Shown: positions 32,244 through 40,284 of the stretch, piece by piece
Numbering within the stretch: the stretch's first letter is position 1
Layout: each line of letters begins with the position of its first letter
Origin: Oscillospiraceae bacterium
Lineage (GTDB): Bacteria; Bacillota; Clostridia; Oscillospirales; Ruminococcaceae
Direction: 5' to 3'
Length of the DNA: 64,000 nt
Assembly: GCA_021199355.1 (NCBI GenBank)
Contig: JAJQIF010000028.1
Coordinates: 50,485-114,484 of the forward strand
Made by a program: the position numbers and the translations under genes
Notes under the pieces: model-generated
Told to the model about the DNA's origin: nothing
Seen by the model: the letters and a program-made list of their open reading frames with translations, nothing else
Databases searched by the model: none

Positions 32244-33482
32244 TCAATCATCATCCGAAACAGTCGTCGTAGCCGTCGTACTGCTCTGCGAAAGCACTTC
32301 AATCGCTTTCTTGATACAGCCGTCGGTGGTTTCGTCGAGAAGCTTCAGATCCGAGTTCAGGTCTGCCGCGAGGGTGACCTCATAGTCGGGCTTGACGCCG
32401 GTGCCGGAGAACTCCGTCAGCGGTCCCGAAAGGGTCGCCGTCGGGATGCTTATCGCCGTGCTGTCATAGAGGCTGTAGACCGAGGTGAGCTGAGCAGAAC
32501 CGGCTGTAGTGCTTCCGATAATCGTCGCACCCAAATCGTCTCTTAAAGCCGCCGCAAAGAGCTCCGCCGGTCCAGAGGTTCTCGAGTTGACGAGGACAAC
32601 GACGGGGATTGACGGCGTATTTGTGCCGTCGCAGAGGTCGCCCGAGGACTGGGTGCCGTCAAGAGAAGTCGAAATATAGGGGACTGAATCCGCAGGCAGA
32701 AGGACGTTCAGAAGGTTGAAGACCGGGTCGAAGATGACGCCCGAGTTGTTCCGAAGGTCGATTATGATGCCGGTCGTTGAGCTGTCAGACATGAGGCTAA
32801 GATACGCCGCAATGAACTGGCGGTAGGTAATTTCCGAGAATTCGTTTACTTTGATATAGCCGTAGCCGTCGAAGCTGTCCGAGCTGACGGTCGCAACGGT
32901 CATCTGGACTGTGGTGAGGGTGTAGCTCGTGTCTTCGCCCGAGGAGCGGACGGTGAGCGTAAGCTGGGTGCCCGCCTCGGATGTGAGCATCGAGTAAGCC
33001 CAGTCATAGCCCATCTCAAGGACGCTGTAGCCGTTAATCTCGATAATGCTGTCGCCGACCGAGATTCCCGCAGATTCTGCGGGACCGTTCGGAATAACAT
33101 CTGTAACGCTTGGGCAACCGCCGACATCCTCGAAATAGATTCCGACGCCGAGGTGAGTTCCGCTTACATGCTCCTGATAGAGCTCGTATTCGTTCTCGTC
33201 GTAGTATTCAGCGGTGGCACCGCCGGTTGCGTCACCCAGAACGCCGATATAGGCTTCCGCAAGCGACTCGATAAGCTCGTCCTCATCGATGGTGCCGTTA
33301 TAGTAGGAGCGGACGTAGGTATCAATCTGCTCGAGCTTTGTATACATCTCCGCACGCTGTTGGACGTCGGAAATCAGGCTGTTATAGAGGCTGACGGAGT
33401 AGCTCGTCGAGATGATAAACGTCAGAGCCGCCGCAATCGCCATAAGAGAGATGGCGAGCCCGAGGGATATTTTTTTGTTCAT
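32244..33482 (-). CDS. S41-family C-terminal processing protease-like protein, degenerate active site
   Basis: A 412-residue exported protein. The signal or membrane anchor is residues 5-28, a PDZ domain spans about 110-190 (LGVGIYFED, then GPAESAGISVGDSI), and the S41 fold spans about 205-365. The catalytic serine region is NSRTSGPAELF. The lysine expected about 25 residues later (in the GxKTFGKG block of CtpA/CtpB) is replaced: the protein reads IIGSTTAGSAQ. The DLRGNPGG block is altered to DLRNNSGV. It may be inactive or a regulator. It is the last gene of the ftsE-ftsX-M23 run, the usual place of a Ctp in Clostridia. Confidence 0.85.
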   Translation of the reverse strand: MNKKISLGLAISLMAIAAALTFIISTSYSVSLYNSLISDVQQRAEMYTKLEQIDTYVRSYYNGTIDEDELIESLAEAYIGVLGDATGGATAEYYDENEYELYQEHVSGTHLGVGIYFEDVGGCPSVTDVIPNGPAESAGISVGDSIIEINGYSVLEMGYDWAYSMLTSEAGTQLTLTVRSSGEDTSYTLTTVQMTVATVSSDSFDGYGYIKVNEFSEITYRQFIAAYLSLMSDSSTTGIIIDLRNNSGVIFDPVFNLLNVLLPADSVPYISTSLDGTQSSGDLCDGTNTPSIPVVVLVNSRTSGPAELFAAALRDDLGATIIGSTTAGSAQLTSVYSLYDSTAISIPTATLSGPLTEFSGTGVKPDYEVTLAADLNSDLKLLDETTDGCIKKAIEVLSQSSTTATTTVSDDD

Positions 33483-33521
33483 AAGGTCGCGTTCTCTCCT
33501 TAATGTTGATGCGTAGTTATA

Positions 33522-33674
33522 TCAAGAGTTTGCACGCAGAGGGTTTTCCTTTGCATACGCCACAGCCGCGGCATTGAAATCCTCGGAGCTTACGCCATCA
33601 AATTTCTTTTTCTGCCACTCGGTGTAATCGGAAGATTCTTGTGGACTGAGTTCTCTTTCAGGTGTTTCTTTCAT
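33522..33674 (-). CDS. Small 50-residue protein, unknown
   Basis: Codes for MKETPERELSPQESSDYTEW and a charged stretch, ending YAKENPLRANS. It is hydrophilic, with no signal peptide and no known family that I recognise. The ATG at 33674 has a GGAG ribosome site about nine bases upstream. It sits between the S41-like protease gene (39 bases downstream) and an R2 repeat, in the same direction as the ftsE-ftsX run. A real gene is likely from the ribosome site and codon use; no function is offered. Confidence 0.55.
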   Translation of the reverse strand: MKETPERELSPQESSDYTEWQKKKFDGVSSEDFNAAAVAYAKENPLRANS

Positions 33675-33738
33675 GATTTCATTCTCCACTAGAGACTATT
33701 ATCATCGCTTCGTAGCAACGCGTCTCCTTCGGAGACGC

Positions 33739-33880
33739 ACCCCTCCACCACCGGCTTTGCCGGCGGTCCCCCTCCCCTTGACAGGGGAGGCTTTTTCTGC
33801 CTCTAGGAAAGACCTTGAGAGAGGAGATTATTGGCTCCCCTGTCAAGGGGAGCTGGCTCGCGAAGCGAGACTGAGGGGTG
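33739..33880 (-). repeat. R2 repeat, reversed, flanked by mini-hairpins
   Basis: Read on minus it starts CCCCTCAGTCTCGCTTCGCGAG, has CTCCCCTTGACAGGGGAG and its partner, and ends CCGGTGGTGGAGGGGTG. It is bounded outside by TTCG hairpins GCCACACTTCGTGTGGC, GTCGGCTTCGCCGAC (33883-33912) and GCGTCTCCTTCGGAGACGC (33719-33737). It lies just downstream of the M23 peptidase gene. Confidence 0.8.
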
Positions 33881-33914
33881 CCACACGAAGTGTGGCGTCG
33901 GCGAAGCCGACAAA

Positions 33915-35219
33915 TCAATATTTGATAAGATTGAAGCTCTCCGGGTCGAGTCTTTCGCCGTCTACTCTTATTTCAAAGTGCAGGTGGGCGCCGGTGGAGT
34001 AGCCAGTGGAGCCGACGGTGCCGATGACGTCGCCGGTCGAGACGTATTGCCCTTCGCTGACGGTAATCTTCGTGGCGTGAGCATAAAGCGTGACGTATCC
34101 GCCGCCGTGGTCGATGATGCAGTAGTTGCCGAAGCCGCCTCCACAGCCGCAGGACGAGCTCTTGCCGTAGTTATGGGTGCAACCGTTATAGACGGTCAGG
34201 ACATAGCCGGAGTTTGCGGCAGTGATGTCTGCGCCCATGATGCCTGAGCCGGAGATGTCGATGCCATAGTGCGTGGTGCCCCAGCGTGAGCCGTAGCCGG
34301 AGGTGATGGTGTAATATCCCGGGCAGGGCCAGAGGAAGGTTCCGAGCTCAAGGTCGCCGATATATTCGCTTCTTGCGTTTTCACGGATGATTCGCTCGAT
34401 TTCCTCTTCTATTTCAGCCTGCTCTTTTTCGAGCTGGTCCTTGTTAGCTTCATAGGAAGCCTGCTGAGCTTCGAAAGCCTTGATCTGTGCCTTGCTCTCG
34501 GCATAGAGGGCTTCCAAGCCGTCAAGCTCTTCTTCCCATTCAGCTTTCCTGTCCTCGACCTCCTGTTTTTTCGCATCGACTTCGGCGATGGCGGCTTCGA
34601 GGTCGGCAACCTTTCCTTCGAGCTCCGCCTTGTCGTTTTCGTAGCTCTCCTTGAGGTCAAGAAGCGTCTGGATGAGGTCGTTGTTATATTCCGCAACCCT
34701 CGTTATAAGCTCGATTCGCATGAGCATGTCGAAGAAGTCGCTCGACCCGAGAAGAATTCCCGCAATCGAGTCGTTCTGCGAGACATAGAGGGCTCTTATT
34801 CTCTTCGAATAGAGGTCGACGTTATAGTCGATTTCCTCCTCCTCGGCGGCGATTTTCTCCTCCGTTGCGGCGATGTCCTCCTCGCGCTCCGCAATTTCGG
34901 CTTCGAGGTCTTCAATCTGGGAGTTGTATTCCGAGATGAGCTCTGCCAGAGTCCTTATGTATTCCTCGGTGGTCTCAATCTGTTCGTCGATAGAGTCCTG
35001 ATATTCCTCTTCCTTGTCGATGTCGTCCTGCATGGAGTCAATCTTTGCGTCGAGCTTGTCCATCTCGTCGGCGATTTCATTGAGTCTGTCCTCAAGCTCT
35101 TCCTGCGAAGAGTCCGCATGGATGGACGCCGTGCCGGTCGACAGAAAGATTCCCGTCAACCCGACAACCAAGGCGGTCAAGACTATATTGAAGCGTTTAA
35201 AAAATGTGCGATGTTTCAT
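33915..35219 (-). CDS. Secreted coiled-coil M23 peptidase, EnvC/PcsB-like
   Basis: A 434-residue exported protein that should be worked by FtsEX to cut or activate cutting of septal peptidoglycan. The signal peptide is 1-36. Long coiled coils span about 38-300, rich in Glu, Lys and Ala, with a helical break near 150-165 (NDSIAGILLGSSDFFDMLMR) typical of the EnvC/PcsB hinge. The C-terminal LytM/M23 domain is about 315-434 with the zinc ligands in HYGIDISG and HLHFEIRV. A Cys-rich insert (CTHNYGKSSSCGCGGG) lies in the domain. The gene follows ftsX by 30 bases. Confidence 0.92.
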   Translation of the reverse strand: MKHRTFFKRFNIVLTALVVGLTGIFLSTGTASIHADSSQEELEDRLNEIADEMDKLDAKIDSMQDDIDKEEEYQDSIDEQIETTEEYIRTLAELISEYNSQIEDLEAEIAEREEDIAATEEKIAAEEEEIDYNVDLYSKRIRALYVSQNDSIAGILLGSSDFFDMLMRIELITRVAEYNNDLIQTLLDLKESYENDKAELEGKVADLEAAIAEVDAKKQEVEDRKAEWEEELDGLEALYAESKAQIKAFEAQQASYEANKDQLEKEQAEIEEEIERIIRENARSEYIGDLELGTFLWPCPGYYTITSGYGSRWGTTHYGIDISGSGIMGADITAANSGYVLTVYNGCTHNYGKSSSCGCGGGFGNYCIIDHGGGYVTLYAHATKITVSEGQYVSTGDVIGTVGSTGYSTGAHLHFEIRVDGERLDPESFNLIKY

Positions 35220-35249
35220 TAGAGATTTCCTTTTGCAAAGAGAGAAAGA

Positions 35250-36155
35250 TTAAACGTTAAGATGCTTGCGGGTTGAGAATACCGTGCCTATTGCCGAGAT
35301 TACGATTCCCGCGACGAGATAGGCAATGGCGGTTACAACGGCGATGTCGCTCCATGTGATGAGCCCGTTCACGCCGAATATCGTCCAGATTTCGAAGTCC
35401 TGAGAAAGTGTGTCGTACACGTTGACATAGGCGAGCCATGTGAGTAAGTAGGCGATTATGCTTGACAGCGTGCCGAGGGCGACGCCTTCAACGAAGAAGG
35501 GAATCCGGATGAAGCTCTTCGACGCGCCGACATAGCGCATGATGTTGATTTCACGCCGACGGGCATAGACGCTCGTTCTCGTTGTGTTCGAAATGATTAC
35601 GAAGCAGACGACAATCAGAGCCGCCGTGAGGGCTGTGAAGAGAACACCGAAGATGTTTCTGATGCTTATTAAGATGCTCGCAAATTCGGTGGACGCCGAA
35701 ACGCTTTCGACCGACTGGAGCTGTTCGATTTCCGCAACCGTTTCGTCAAGAAGGGTTATGTCGGAAACTCTACACTTATATGAGTCGGGAAGGGGATTGT
35801 CCTCGATGAGCTCGAAGAGGCTCTTTTCCTCGTCGGTCATGCTTTCCTGCATTTCTTCCCAGGCTTCGTCCTTTGAATAGAAGGTGACTTCAAAAATGTT
35901 GTCGTTTTCGGCGAGCTGTTCGCCGAGGAGGGTTATGTTGTTGTCGGGCGCTCCGTCCTCGATAATGACGACGACCTCGTTCTTGTCCTCGATTGCACCA
36001 ATCATTTCGTTGATGTTGGCACCAAGAAGCACACAAACTCCGACCATCAGAAGCGAGATGGTGATGATGCAGAGCGAGGCAAACGAGTTGATTCTGTTGT
36101 ACCATATACCTCTGAAGCCCTGCCCCACAAGGTATTTAACGCTATTAGGCCTCAT
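35250..36155 (-). CDS. ftsX: Cell division ABC transporter-like permease FtsX
   Basis: Membrane partner of FtsE; it passes ATP-driven movement to a periplasmic wall hydrolase at the septum. It has 301 residues. Membrane segments are near 24-48, 172-195, 222-245 and 268-292, the usual four, with an outer loop of about 120 residues between the first two (NEVVVIIEDGAP...) that should meet the coiled-coil M23 partner. The REINIMRYVGAS block is the FtsX mark. It overlaps ftsE by 11 bases and precedes the M23 gene. Confidence 0.95.
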   Translation of the reverse strand: MRPNSVKYLVGQGFRGIWYNRINSFASLCIITISLLMVGVCVLLGANINEMIGAIEDKNEVVVIIEDGAPDNNITLLGEQLAENDNIFEVTFYSKDEAWEEMQESMTDEEKSLFELIEDNPLPDSYKCRVSDITLLDETVAEIEQLQSVESVSASTEFASILISIRNIFGVLFTALTAALIVVCFVIISNTTRTSVYARRREINIMRYVGASKSFIRIPFFVEGVALGTLSSIIAYLLTWLAYVNVYDTLSQDFEIWTIFGVNGLITWSDIAVVTAIAYLVAGIVISAIGTVFSTRKHLNV

Positions 36156-36828
36156 CTGCTCCTCCTATGACTTCATCAAAGACAATCTCGCCGGTGTTGA
36201 TATTTATGATTCTTCCGCCGAAGTAGCGGACCAGATCGTGCTGGTGCGTGACCATCAGGACCGTCGTCCCGCAGGCGTTGATGCCCTTGAGGAGGTCGAC
36301 AATCTCGAAGCTTCTTGCCGGGTCGACATTTCCCGTCGGCTCATCGGCGATGATGAGCTGTGGGTCGTTGACGAGGGCTCTTGCAAGAGCGACTCTCTGC
36401 TGTTCGCCGCCCGACAGGTCGTTCGGATAGGACTTAGCCTTCTGTGCGAGCCCGACGAGGCTTATAACATAGGGCACTCTTGAGCGGATGTACTTGGTTG
36501 GCGCGTCGATTGCTCTAAGCGCAAATGCGACGTTGTCGTAGACGGTCAGGTTCGGGATAAGCCGGAAGTCCTGAAATACGACGCCGATGGTGCGCCGAAG
36601 CTCGGGGACCTTTCTCGGCTTGAGCTTATTAAGGTCGAAGCCGTTGACATGAATTTCGCCCTGAGTGGCGGTGAGTTCTCTTAAAATCAGTTTTATGAGC
36701 GTGGACTTGCCCGCGCCGGAAGCACCGACGACAAAGGCGAATTCCCCGTCCGAAATATCCAGATTCACCTTGGACAACGCATGTTGTCCGTTGGGGTATG
36801 TGTACGAAACATTTTTGAATTCTACCAT
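36145..36828 (-). CDS. ftsE: Cell division ATP-binding protein FtsE
   Basis: ABC-type ATPase that drives FtsX at the division site; cytosolic face of the membrane. It has 227 residues. Walker A GASGAGKST is at about 37-45, the Q loop VVFQDFRLI near 85-93, the signature LSGGEQQRVALARAL near 138-152 and Walker B LIIADEPTG near 160-168. The N-terminal FKNVSYTYPNG and the RLIPNLTVYDNV stretch are typical of FtsE. It leads the ftsE-ftsX-M23-small gene-S41 run, with an R1 repeat just upstream. Confidence 0.96.
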   Translation of the reverse strand: MVEFKNVSYTYPNGQHALSKVNLDISDGEFAFVVGASGAGKSTLIKLILRELTATQGEIHVNGFDLNKLKPRKVPELRRTIGVVFQDFRLIPNLTVYDNVAFALRAIDAPTKYIRSRVPYVISLVGLAQKAKSYPNDLSGGEQQRVALARALVNDPQLIIADEPTGNVDPARSFEIVDLLKGINACGTTVLMVTHQHDLVRYFGGRIININTGEIVFDEVIGGADEA

Positions 36829-36852
36829 TTTATTCTCCGTAGTTAGTGCGTA

Positions 36853-36923
36853 GTAGGGGCGGATATTATCCGCCCGAAAAGCTGTAGGCGATGGGGAACG
36901 GGCGGATGATATCCGCCCCTACA
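36853..36923 (+). repeat. R1 paired palindrome repeat
   Basis: Left GGGGCGGATATTATCCGCCC and right GGGCGGATGATATCCGCCCC with a 23 bp spacer. It lies between two minus-strand genes but keeps the same plus-strand polarity as every other R1 copy. Confidence 0.9.
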
Positions 36924-36945
36924 TAAATCGCCTCTGGCGACAGTT

Positions 36946-36971
36946 AAGCCGCAAATAATTGCGGCTTTTTT
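36946..36971. terminator. Hairpin after the PucR-type gene
   Basis: AAGCCGCAA/TTGCGGCTT stem. The T run (TTTTTT) follows on plus; on minus, the direction of the gene ending at 36976, the tail is only weakly T-rich, so termination there would be partial. Confidence 0.55.
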
Positions 36972-36975
36972 GTAA

Positions 36976-38061
36976 TCAGAATTTAACGGGGTTGGCGGTT
37001 AAATACTTCTTGACCATGAGTGCAATCTTGAATACGATTGCGTGGTCGAACTCTCTTAAATCCAAGCCGGTGAGCTTCTTGATTTTCTCGAGTCTGTAGA
37101 CGAGAGTGTTTCTGTGGACGAAGAGCTTTCGGGAGGTCTCGGAAACGTTCAGGTTGTTCTCGAAGAACTTCTGGATTGTGAAGAGCGTTTCCTGATCGAG
37201 GGACTCGATTGAGCCCTTCTTGAAGACTTCCTTGAGGAAGGTCTCACAGAGGGTTGTCGGCAGGTGATAGATAAGTCTTGCGATGCCGAGGTTCTCGTAG
37301 CTCACGATGCTCTTCTCGGTGTCGAATACTTTTCCGACCTCGAGAGCCATCTGCGCTTCCTTGAAGGAAACAGCGAGGTTCTTGACGTCGTCGACGATGG
37401 TTCCGAGACCGATGTTGACTCTCGTGTAGAACTCGCTCAGGAGCGTGTCCGCAATCGAATAGGCAAGCTTCTCGAGGTCGCTCGGGTCGTTAAGGGAGCG
37501 TACTTCCTTGACGAGGACGATATCCTTGTCGTTGATGGTGAAGGTGAAGTCCTTGGTCTTGTCCGGGAAGAGGTTCTGGATGACGTCGAAGGCGGAAATG
37601 TCGTTTGAAGAGATGATTCTTATGAGGAAGACAGCTCTCGGGACGTTCGAATTGAAGTGGAGCTCCCGGGCCTTCAGCGGGATATCGCCGGGAAGGATGT
37701 TGTCGAGGACGACGTTCTTGACGAAGTTGCCCCTGTCGTACTTCTCGTCGTAGAGCTGCTGGACATTCTCAAGGCTGATGCAGAGAAGCCCCGCATATTT
37801 ATACGCCTGCTCGTCAGTGCCTTCGACGAAGACATAAAACTCAGCGGCACCCTTGCCGCCGATGGGCATATAGGTATAACCGTCGCGCATGAAGTAATCA
37901 TAGGATTCGCTCAGCTCCGAGGAGATCAGGTCATTTGTGTAACCTACCTTAGAGGAATCACTGCAAGCGACGATATGGGAGTCACAATCAATAACTCCGA
38001 TTTCGCACTTTATAACCTCCTGCATCCGCTGAATTATACCTTGGAAAAGTCTGTTGGACAT
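36976..38061 (-). CDS. PucR/CdaR-type transcriptional regulator
   Basis: A 361-residue cytosolic regulator. The N-terminal ~150 residues resemble the sugar-diacid sensing part of CdaR (MQEVIKCEIGVIDCDSHIVA), the middle is a GGDEF-like inactive fold, and the C-terminus (about 300-357) is the PucR helix-turn-helix: FFENNLNVSETSRKLFVHRN followed by TLVYRLEKI. The ATG at 38061 is chosen for its AGGAGAG ribosome site. It is a single gene with no metabolic neighbour pointing to a ligand; the target is unknown. Confidence 0.85.
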   Translation of the reverse strand: MSNRLFQGIIQRMQEVIKCEIGVIDCDSHIVACSDSSKVGYTNDLISSELSESYDYFMRDGYTYMPIGGKGAAEFYVFVEGTDEQAYKYAGLLCISLENVQQLYDEKYDRGNFVKNVVLDNILPGDIPLKARELHFNSNVPRAVFLIRIISSNDISAFDVIQNLFPDKTKDFTFTINDKDIVLVKEVRSLNDPSDLEKLAYSIADTLLSEFYTRVNIGLGTIVDDVKNLAVSFKEAQMALEVGKVFDTEKSIVSYENLGIARLIYHLPTTLCETFLKEVFKKGSIESLDQETLFTIQKFFENNLNVSETSRKLFVHRNTLVYRLEKIKKLTGLDLREFDHAIVFKIALMVKKYLTANPVKF

Positions 38062-38231
38062 GGTTTTCTCTCCTGATTCATTAGATTTTGAACTGAGCAA
38101 AAATTGCACTGCTCAATATAAACAAGCACAATTATCGACTATTACAAAGATTGTAGCATATTTTCAGCCTCAGTGTGTTACTAAATTGTGAATAGAGGCG
38201 TTTTTTTCGTGAAAATGACCAAATTCGATGA

Positions 38232-38356
38232 AACCCCTCCGGCACTTCGTGCCACCTCCCCTTTCAGGGGAGGCTTTGAGTGCTTTTGTAACTTTTGAAA
38301 GAGGTGCAAAAAGGCTCCCCTGAAAGGGGAGCTGTCGCCGCAGGCGACTGAGGGGT
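38232..38356 (-). repeat. R2 repeat, reversed, at the stop codon of the PH-domain gene
   Basis: Read on minus it begins at the TAA of the ydbT-like gene (TAACCCCTCAGTCGCC), with CTCCCCTTTCAGGGGAG and its inverted partner, and ends GGAGGGGTTT. It has a GGCACTTCGTGCC mini-hairpin in the right arm. Confidence 0.85.
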
Positions 38357-39843
38357 TATTCAAAATACAAATCCACCCCATTCTTCTCGAAGAAGCCGAG
38401 GGTTCGGTTGAGGCGGAGTCCGGTGATGACGTGCTTCGAGGTGCCTCTTGAGGAGGTGTAGATGACGGCGGAGCAGTTGCCGGTGAGGTTCTGGAGGTAG
38501 GTTTGCCTGATTACCACCTTCACGATTCTGTCCTTCGGGACGACTGTTGTGTGGAAGGTGTAGAATTTCGAGTATCGCATCGTGACATAATCCCCATTCA
38601 CGGCGATGCCGGTCTTGAAGATTGCGAGCGTCTTGACGATGGTGAGCCAGATTGCGGGCACCTCCGCAACGATAACTCCGACACGGATAACCGAGCGCCA
38701 CGAGGGGAATATCGCGAAGAGGACAAAGAACGCCGTCAGCGGCAGTATCGCAAGTATAACCGGCGCATAGTAGAACATCCAGTAGCTCTGGAATGTCGGC
38801 TTGAGGTCGAGCTTCGGCTTGTGATAGACCGATTCGGAGGGGATGTTCGGGAAGATTTCGGCGACGGTGGAGTTAATCTCCCGCTCCGTCGCTATCGGCA
38901 TGACGACCGAGGTCTCGGCTCTGCCTGTCTCGCCGTAGCCGGCGCAGTCGCAGTGGAGTGACGAGATTCGAAGTATCTTTGAGATGAGATTCTGCCGGAG
39001 GTCCACGCTGTTTATCTTGTCGAGAGAAAGAATATGCCGGTTTCGCTCGATGAGACCGCTCTTGATATAGAGGCTGTCCGAGCAACGGGTCAGTGAGTAG
39101 TTCCAGAAGCAGAAGATGTTCGTCATGAACGAGACCAGCCAACCGATAGCTATGACGACGGAAACACCCGCCACGACCGGCGAGACATAGACCGAGATTC
39201 GGTTCACAACGTCGCTGAGTGTATCCATGATGAGCTGAGCCTCGACTTCGCGGTCGAACATTCTCGAGGTTTCATAGAGAAACGCCAGAATTACAACCGT
39301 CCCCGATAGGGTCGACGACGAGACGAACGAGTAGAGTATGAGCCGGATCCTGTTCGGCGTGACGGAGTAGCGAAGGCTCTTCGCCCTCGATTTTTTCACC
39401 CTCGCATAGAGACGGTCGGCGTCGGATTTTCGGAGTGTAAGTGAGATATCGTCCTGCGCCCGACTGAAAGCGCCGGCGTTTGTGCCGATGGTGACGGTGC
39501 AGGCGCCGAAAAGCTTCAGAAACAAGGTCTGATTGACGCTTAGGGAACTTATCGTGTCGTAATAGATGACGTCGCAGGTGGAGTAGATTTTGCCCTTGGT
39601 GACGGAGATTTTCTGGTCGTCGAACTTAACATAGACATGCTCCCACCGTCTCCATGCAAAAATCAGGATTGCCGCGATGACGAGTAAGTCCATCCATGTG
39701 CCCATGAGCCAGACGCGAAGGGAATTGACATCGAGGGAAATGGAATAAAGGCTTCTTATCAAGGGGATTATAAGAAGCCAGAAATAGTTTGTGGTGTAGG
39801 AAAACAGTTTCAGCGGATGCTGTTTGACGGTGCGTTCGGTCAT
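38356..39843 (-). CDS. Membrane protein with bacterial PH domains, YdbT-like
   Basis: A 495-residue integral membrane protein with three DUF304 (bPH2, PF03703) modules, near residues 60-150, 245-330 and 405-485. Each is preceded by a pair of hydrophobic segments (near 12-30 and 40-60, 170-190 and 215-240, 350-375 and 380-400). It is the YdbT type, encoded with a one-domain YdbS-type partner that overlaps it by four bases (ATGA). In Bacillus this pair is linked to resistance to membrane-acting peptides; whether that holds here is inference. Confidence 0.85.
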   Translation of the reverse strand: MTERTVKQHPLKLFSYTTNYFWLLIIPLIRSLYSISLDVNSLRVWLMGTWMDLLVIAAILIFAWRRWEHVYVKFDDQKISVTKGKIYSTCDVIYYDTISSLSVNQTLFLKLFGACTVTIGTNAGAFSRAQDDISLTLRKSDADRLYARVKKSRAKSLRYSVTPNRIRLILYSFVSSSTLSGTVVILAFLYETSRMFDREVEAQLIMDTLSDVVNRISVYVSPVVAGVSVVIAIGWLVSFMTNIFCFWNYSLTRCSDSLYIKSGLIERNRHILSLDKINSVDLRQNLISKILRISSLHCDCAGYGETGRAETSVVMPIATEREINSTVAEIFPNIPSESVYHKPKLDLKPTFQSYWMFYYAPVILAILPLTAFFVLFAIFPSWRSVIRVGVIVAEVPAIWLTIVKTLAIFKTGIAVNGDYVTMRYSKFYTFHTTVVPKDRIVKVVIRQTYLQNLTGNCSAVIYTSSRGTSKHVITGLRLNRTLGFFEKNGVDLYFE

Positions 39844-40274
39844 TGTTGTGAAGTCCTCATCAGTTCCTCAATCTCCCTGACATCGTCGAGCCCTAAGAAC
39901 GGCAACACCATCGTGCCGCCCATAGCTCTTAAAATCACGAAATTGAGCCCCGTATATTTCGACATGAAGGTTGTGACAGTCGAGACATATTGCATGGCGT
40001 CCGCCCTCATGTGGTGGCGCTTGACATATATTATGCCGGTTTTCATCGAGATTTCCGAAGGGGAGATGTATATAACGGTGCGCGAAAAATAAGCCGGCAG
40101 GAGTATTGCCGCAAAGAGAATCGCCGCAAGCCAGAATAAACAAAGAAGCAGAGTCATAATTATTTTGTAGTTGGACAAATACCCGACGGTGAATCCGGTG
40201 AGTATTGCCGTAAGCACTACTATCGCGACATCAATGACAATCAGTGCCGCTCTTTTTGGTTGATATTTTCGCAT
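39840..40274 (-). CDS. One-domain PH membrane protein, YdbS-like
   Basis: A 144-residue protein with two membrane segments (about 12-32 and 38-62) followed by one bPH2 domain with the core GIIYVKRHHMRADAMQYVST. It is coupled to the downstream YdbT-like gene by ATGA. The ATG at 40274 is only ten bases from the divergent symporter start at 40285, and the ribosome site (AAAGGGC) and promoter must lie within the symporter coding sequence. Confidence 0.82.
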   Translation of the reverse strand: MRKYQPKRAALIVIDVAIVVLTAILTGFTVGYLSNYKIIMTLLLCLFWLAAILFAAILLPAYFSRTVIYISPSEISMKTGIIYVKRHHMRADAMQYVSTVTTFMSKYTGLNFVILRAMGGTMVLPFLGLDDVREIEELMRTSQQ

Positions 40275-40284
40275 GGGAGGAATT

